Below, piece after piece: positions 6,125-9,039 of a stretch of DNA of 9,039 nucleotides (position 1 is the first letter of the stretch; each line of letters begins with the position of its first letter). The DNA is from Chloroflexota bacterium. GTDB lineage: Bacteria; Chloroflexota; Ktedonobacteria; Ktedonobacterales; Ktedonobacteraceae. The DNA lies in NCBI GenBank assembly GCA_005879655.1, contig VBJK01000088.1:1-9039 (forward strand). Reading direction: 5' to 3'. The notes under the pieces were generated by a model. The model worked only from the letters and a program-made list of their open reading frames with translations, made no database searches and was not told where the DNA came from. Both the position numbers and the translations under genes were made by a program.

Positions 6125-7087
6125 TTAGCTGAATAGGTCGCCCAGGTTCATATTCATGTTGCTCTGGCCACCTGCCTGTTGTGCACCTTCGGTGGTGGGT
6201 GGATGGTAGGTCATGGATTGTATGCCGATACGGCCAGGACCGATCAGGCGGTTGAGGACGATAGAGGAGCCTGCTAAGAACCCGCCAATGGCACCCAGGA
6301 TGCCGCCACCACGTTGGGAGCCAGCGACGGTCGTTACTTGCATCTGGACGGAGGGGTCTTTCCACAGCCACGCGCCAGGTTCTACGTCCAGCGCCTCACC
6401 AGGTGCCAGGACCTTCTCAAAGACGTTGCCGTAGCCGTGTAGCAGCAGGATGCCTTCGCTACCACGCGCCGTAAACTGGTCGATGAAGAGGCCGGTACGG
6501 CTAAAGAGGATGTTTGCGGCACCCTGTACAAAGGTGAAGCCGTAATCGACATTGCTGGATGCGACCAGAAATTGGTGCTCGCGTACTTCAACCATCTGTC
6601 CCGGTTGGAGCCGTAACGCAACAATTTGCCCTACGGAATCGCGCGAGAACGAAATATTGCCTGGTCCCTGTGCTTCACTGATAAAGATTTGTAGGCCCGC
6701 GAAGAAGCGTTTTGCCGCGCCTTTGATCGATTTAAAGCCTATCTGGACGCCGGGGTGTTTCCAGAGCAGGATGTGGTGCTCGAAGTAGATGGACAACTGA
6801 TTACCGAGCATAATGTCAACGACTGGCACCAGCTCCCCTTCAATTGAGATGATCATGTCACCAATGCGCAGTGGCCCTTTGGGGTTATGCAATTCTGCTT
6901 TAGGAACTGCATTACCGAAAACACTGTTACCATATTCCTCATACTGGTTGGGTGGAATGTAGGCTCCCTGTGGCGCGGGGTAGCCGGATGGTGAAGGTGC
7001 CTTCTGCGCGGCTGGCATGGGACTGCCACACGATCCACAGAACTTTACTCCATCAGCGACCTGATTTTGACAGCGAGGACAAATCAT
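6125..7087 (-). CDS. AIM24 / TIGR00266-family protein with N-terminal zinc ribbon
   Basis: The 320-residue product starts with a zinc ribbon, Cys3-X2-Cys6 and Cys17-X2-Cys20 (ICPRCQNQV and KFCGSCG). It continues through a Pro/Tyr-rich linker (about 25-60) into an AIM24-type beta-rich domain (about 85-300). Visible features of that domain are repeated VEVREHQFLVASS and DVEPGAWLW segments, HGYGNVFEKVLAPGE and a Gly-rich stretch near 255-275. The family is named after a yeast mitochondrial protein; the bacterial role is not defined. No signal peptide is seen. The start at 7087 is supported by AAGGAG about 7 nt upstream. The gene converges on the MEDS pseudogene with the 40-bp palindrome between. 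The C-terminus is Gln/Asn/Met-rich and probably disordered. Confidence 0.92.
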   Translation of the reverse strand: MICPRCQNQVADGVKFCGSCGSPMPAAQKAPSPSGYPAPQGAYIPPNQYEEYGNSVFGNAVPKAELHNPKGPLRIGDMIISIEGELVPVVDIMLGNQLSIYFEHHILLWKHPGVQIGFKSIKGAAKRFFAGLQIFISEAQGPGNISFSRDSVGQIVALRLQPGQMVEVREHQFLVASSNVDYGFTFVQGAANILFSRTGLFIDQFTARGSEGILLLHGYGNVFEKVLAPGEALDVEPGAWLWKDPSVQMQVTTVAGSQRGGGILGAIGGFLAGSSIVLNRLIGPGRIGIQSMTYHPPTTEGAQQAGGQSNMNMNLGDLFS

Positions 7088-7184
7088 GCTTGATCTCCTT
7101 TATTCCCCAAATTGGTAGAAGAGTTCATGGTCCTGTCAGTACAGAAGAGCCAGATTGCCTTCCAATAGGACAGAAACGAGACTT

Positions 7185-7214
7185 AATAAAGTACACGAAA
7201 CAGTGTACTTTATT
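7185..7214. promoter_or_regulatory. AT-rich 12-bp palindrome upstream of the AIM24 gene, possible operator
   Basis: AATAAAGTACAC (7185-7196) and GTGTACTTTATT (7203-7214) are exact inverted repeats with a 6-nt spacer, about 100 nt before the AIM24 start. On the plus strand it is followed by TTTTCTCTC, resembling a terminator, but no rightward gene precedes it. A dyad binding site for a dimeric repressor fits the position better. Confidence 0.5.
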
Positions 7215-7384
7215 TTCTCTCTTATTGAAAGGGCAAGCTGTCGCTCTAACTACCGTTCCACAGTCGGAACAAAGCGGTTGCGACTCCAGGGGCCGTCGCT
7301 AGATCACTGAAGCAAGCAGGCATAATAGAAGGTCTAGACCTGAGTCAGGCCCTCAAAGATCTGAATATCTAATAACGCATGTAG

Positions 7385-7438
7385 GGTGCAAGCAGAGAGA
7401 GGTAATCAGCGCTGGCCATGCAGCCTGCTGCTTGCACC
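7385..7438 (-). terminator. Inverted repeat after the coiled-coil gene, possible terminator
   Basis: GGTGCAAGCAG (7385-7395) and CTGCTTGCACC (7428-7438) are exact 11-bp complements around a 32-nt loop. The structure begins 13 nt after the stop of the leftward gene ending at 7451. There is no proper U-run after it, only a mixed stretch with GTTATT, so factor-independent termination is uncertain. It may simply be a stabilising 3' stem. Confidence 0.35.
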
Positions 7439-7450
7439 TTAGAGCTATAT

Positions 7451-7846
7451 TTAGAGGACAAAGCTATCGGCGAGGGGGCTACGAACATTGCCATTCTCGC
7501 GTTTATCGCCACTGAGACTAGCAGTCGTTTGCCCACCAGTGGAGCGACTGCCCTGTCCATAGGAATTTTGTGTATTTTGCTGCATTGCAGGCTGTGTATT
7601 TTGCAGACTTTGCAAGCTCTGTAATGCTGCTTGCGCTTGCGAGTTTCCGGGTACAGACGCACTCGGCTCCGTCGCAAGCTGAATTGTCTTGCCTTCAATC
7701 ACCACCGCAATCCCAATGCCTCGTCGTAGGTCCGCGAGTTGACGACGAAGGTCACGATTTTCGGCCTCTAATGCATCCATTAATTTTTTCTGTTCAAGTA
7801 GCATCTGCGCGATGCCTTCAAAACCCGCGCTAGCAGCACGATCCAT
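7451..7846 (-). CDS. Small coiled-coil protein with Gln-rich tail, unknown function
   Basis: The 131-residue product has a charged heptad-like helix at about residues 14-42 (LLEQKKLMDALEAENRDLRRQL), a short hydrophobic strand-like part (IGIAVVIEGKTIQLA, about 44-58), and a low-complexity tail rich in Gln, Ser, Asn and Gly. I do not recognise a family. The start is well supported by AGGAGG 8 nt upstream (7855-7860). It lies 65 nt downstream of coaBC on the same strand, so it may be co-transcribed with it. Another possibility is its own promoter, for which no good hexamers were seen. The helix suggests dimer formation and the tail is probably disordered. Confidence 0.75.
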   Translation of the reverse strand: MDRAASAGFEGIAQMLLEQKKLMDALEAENRDLRRQLADLRRGIGIAVVIEGKTIQLATEPSASVPGNSQAQAALQSLQSLQNTQPAMQQNTQNSYGQGSRSTGGQTTASLSGDKRENGNVRSPLADSFVL

Positions 7847-7911
7847 AGTGGATTCCTCCTGCGTACTTTTGTGTACCCAATAATTTTAGAACAAAATCTC
7901 CCATTGCTACA

Positions 7912-9039
7912 CTACGTTTCCCGACTGCACTGTGCCTGGCTCAGCAGTGGCACAACTCTATCCCAAATTGCCGCTGCAACACCTGTTTTGGGCATTACAG
8001 GGAAATCTTCCACAGCACCGTTGGCATGAAAGATAGAGACTTTGTTAGTATCTGTGCCAAAGCCACTATCAGGACGAGCCACGTCGTTCGCTACGAGCAA
8101 ATCGAGTTGCTTCCTGTGGAGCTTCTCCTGCGCATTGGCAAGAAGCTGCTCAGTTTCTGCGGCAAAACCCACACGTATCAGACGTTTTTGCGGTCTTTGT
8201 GCGTGTACTGTCCCGTTGATGTGGTCTGGCGACTCCTTCAACTGTATGGCCAGCTCTTGGAGGATATCTGGGTTCTGTACAAAGTGTACAGAGAAATCCT
8301 GCCCGCGATCGTCGCTGTTTTCGTATGCCCCTGCGCCGCGTTTCTTAATCTTTTGGGTTGCCGGTGTGGCAGGACGAAAGTCTGCGACTGCTGCACTCAT
8401 GACCAGCACATCGGCATCTGAGATAAAGTGATGAACGGCATCACGCATCTGCATTGCCGTCTCAACTTTGTGTAGCTCTACACTATACGGTACAGGGAGT
8501 GCAACTGGCCCCGTAATAAGGGTGACATGCGCTCCTCGATCTCTAGCTTCTGTGGCCAGGGCATAGCCCATCTTACCCGATGAGCGGTTTCCCACGTACC
8601 TGACTGGATCGATGGGTTCCTGTGTCCCGCCCGCCGTGATAACAACGCGACGCCCGGCAAGATCGCCGTTGCGCCCAAGCACCATCTGGATGGCTCCGAG
8701 CAAGACATCCGTTGCTGGTAATCGCCCTGGCCCCACTGCTCCTGATGCGAGTCGTCCAACTTCCGGTTCCACAATATATGCACCGCGTTCTCGTAAAAGA
8801 GCAAGATTAGTTTGTGTTGCTGGATGCGTGTACATCTCTTTGTACATCGCTGGAGCCAGAAGTAGGGAAGCATTCGTTGCCAATGCTACGGCGGTAAGCA
8901 TATTATCGGCCATCCCGTGGGCGAGTTTGGCTATCGTATGCGCGGTTGCTGGCACGATGGCCAGCAATTCTGCTGCTTCCGCTAGGGCGATATGAGTTTC
9001 GGCAGCCTTCCCGGAAGGTTCCCAGAGGTCGGTATATAC
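7912..9039 (-). CDS. coaBC: Bifunctional phosphopantothenoylcysteine decarboxylase / phosphopantothenate-cysteine ligase (5' end outside window)
   Basis: The enzyme joins cysteine to 4'-phosphopantothenate (CoaB) and decarboxylates the product to 4'-phosphopantetheine (CoaC, FMN-dependent) in coenzyme A synthesis. The window holds 375 C-terminal residues; about 75 are missing. CoaC is recognised by ETHIAL (catalytic His16 of the fragment), VPATAHTIAKLAHGMADN and GPGRL. CoaB starts near residue 128 with TAGGTQEPIDPVRYVGNRSSGKMG and continues with AAVADFRPA, KIKK, QNPDIL, VGFAAETE and LLVANDV, all conserved. Odd points: the Asn of the usual PAMN motif is Tyr66, and the position of E. coli Cys158 is Ser99 (LASGAVGPGR). 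Two extra loops follow KIKK and precede the VGFAAETE motif. A TTG at 8967 is not the start, since the CoaC match continues to the window edge. Confidence 0.96.
   Translation of the reverse strand, partial: VYTDLWEPSGKAAETHIALAEAAELLAIVPATAHTIAKLAHGMADNMLTAVALATNASLLLAPAMYKEMYTHPATQTNLALLRERGAYIVEPEVGRLASGAVGPGRLPATDVLLGAIQMVLGRNGDLAGRRVVITAGGTQEPIDPVRYVGNRSSGKMGYALATEARDRGAHVTLITGPVALPVPYSVELHKVETAMQMRDAVHHFISDADVLVMSAAVADFRPATPATQKIKKRGAGAYENSDDRGQDFSVHFVQNPDILQELAIQLKESPDHINGTVHAQRPQKRLIRVGFAAETEQLLANAQEKLHRKQLDLLVANDVARPDSGFGTDTNKVSIFHANGAVEDFPVMPKTGVAAAIWDRVVPLLSQAQCSRET

Larger units (their letters stand above)
7088..7450. other. 363-nt non-coding gap
   Basis: No convincing gene lies here. 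It holds the leader of the AIM24 gene (ribosome-binding site at 7094-7100), the AT-rich palindrome at 7185-7214, two short adjoining palindromes (GGTCTAGACC at 7331-7340 and CCTGAGTCAGG at 7339-7349), and the inverted repeat at 7385-7438. No clear promoter hexamers for the AIM24 gene were found on the minus strand. Confidence 0.7.

Noticed and set aside
7228..7300. tRNA-like string on the minus strand (GGTAGTTAGAGCGACAGCTTGCC)
   Set aside because: It recalls a D-arm and anticodon arm, but no anticodon stem closes, no T-arm follows in the right direction, and no acceptor stem can be formed.
7863..7876. GTAC-N6-GTAC before the coiled-coil gene as a second copy of the AIM24 operator
   Set aside because: Only the GTAC cores agree; the spacing (6 versus 10 nt) and the flanks differ.
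8274..8292. 8-bp palindrome TCTGTACA/TGTACAGA with 3-nt spacer
   Set aside because: It lies inside conserved coaBC coding sequence (around VHFVQNP), so it is probably a coding coincidence and not an operator.

Overview
The window looks like the chromosome of a soil-type bacterium of the phylum Chloroflexota, probably of the Ktedonobacteria. This is an inference from gene content: a KdpE-like OmpR-family regulator paired with a soluble PAS kinase, a MEDS-domain protein, a zinc-ribbon AIM24 protein, a UroD-family protein that is not HemE, and roughly 50% G+C. No rRNA, tRNA, CRISPR array or complete insertion sequence was found.

Left edge (15-1007): a leftward gene for a BRO-N/DinD-like protein. 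It has a good sigma-70-type promoter (979-1007) and a perfect 12-bp hairpin directly in front of its ribosome-binding site. The promoter lies in the divergent gap before a rightward gene cluster.

Middle (1147-6043, all rightward and tightly packed): PAS histidine kinase, OmpR/KdpE-like response regulator (start and stop overlap by one base), UroD-superfamily protein, Nudix hydrolase, a small two-helix membrane protein, and a MEDS-domain gene broken by an internal deletion with frameshift. Spacing and overlaps suggest one operon. Between regulator and UroD gene a 37-nt tandem duplication has copied the translation-initiation region and created a 14-codon minigene. The UroD protein lacks the HemE signature but carries His-X-Cys and a distant Cys, spaced like the zinc ligands of MtaA/MtbA corrinoid methyltransferases. 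Together with the MEDS domain (first described in methanogen and methylotroph regulators) this allows a weak hypothesis of a C1/corrinoid-linked module.

Right part (6032-9039): a 40-bp perfect inverted repeat separates the rightward cluster from a leftward set: an AIM24-family protein with an N-terminal zinc ribbon, a 363-nt non-coding gap holding an AT-rich palindrome and a second inverted repeat, a small coiled-coil protein with a Gln-rich tail, and coaBC (coenzyme A synthesis), whose N-terminus runs off the window.

No clearly new multi-gene system is proven. The most notable items are the duplicated initiation region with minigene, the 40-bp palindrome, the probable zinc site in the UroD homologue, and the structured leader of the DinD-like gene.
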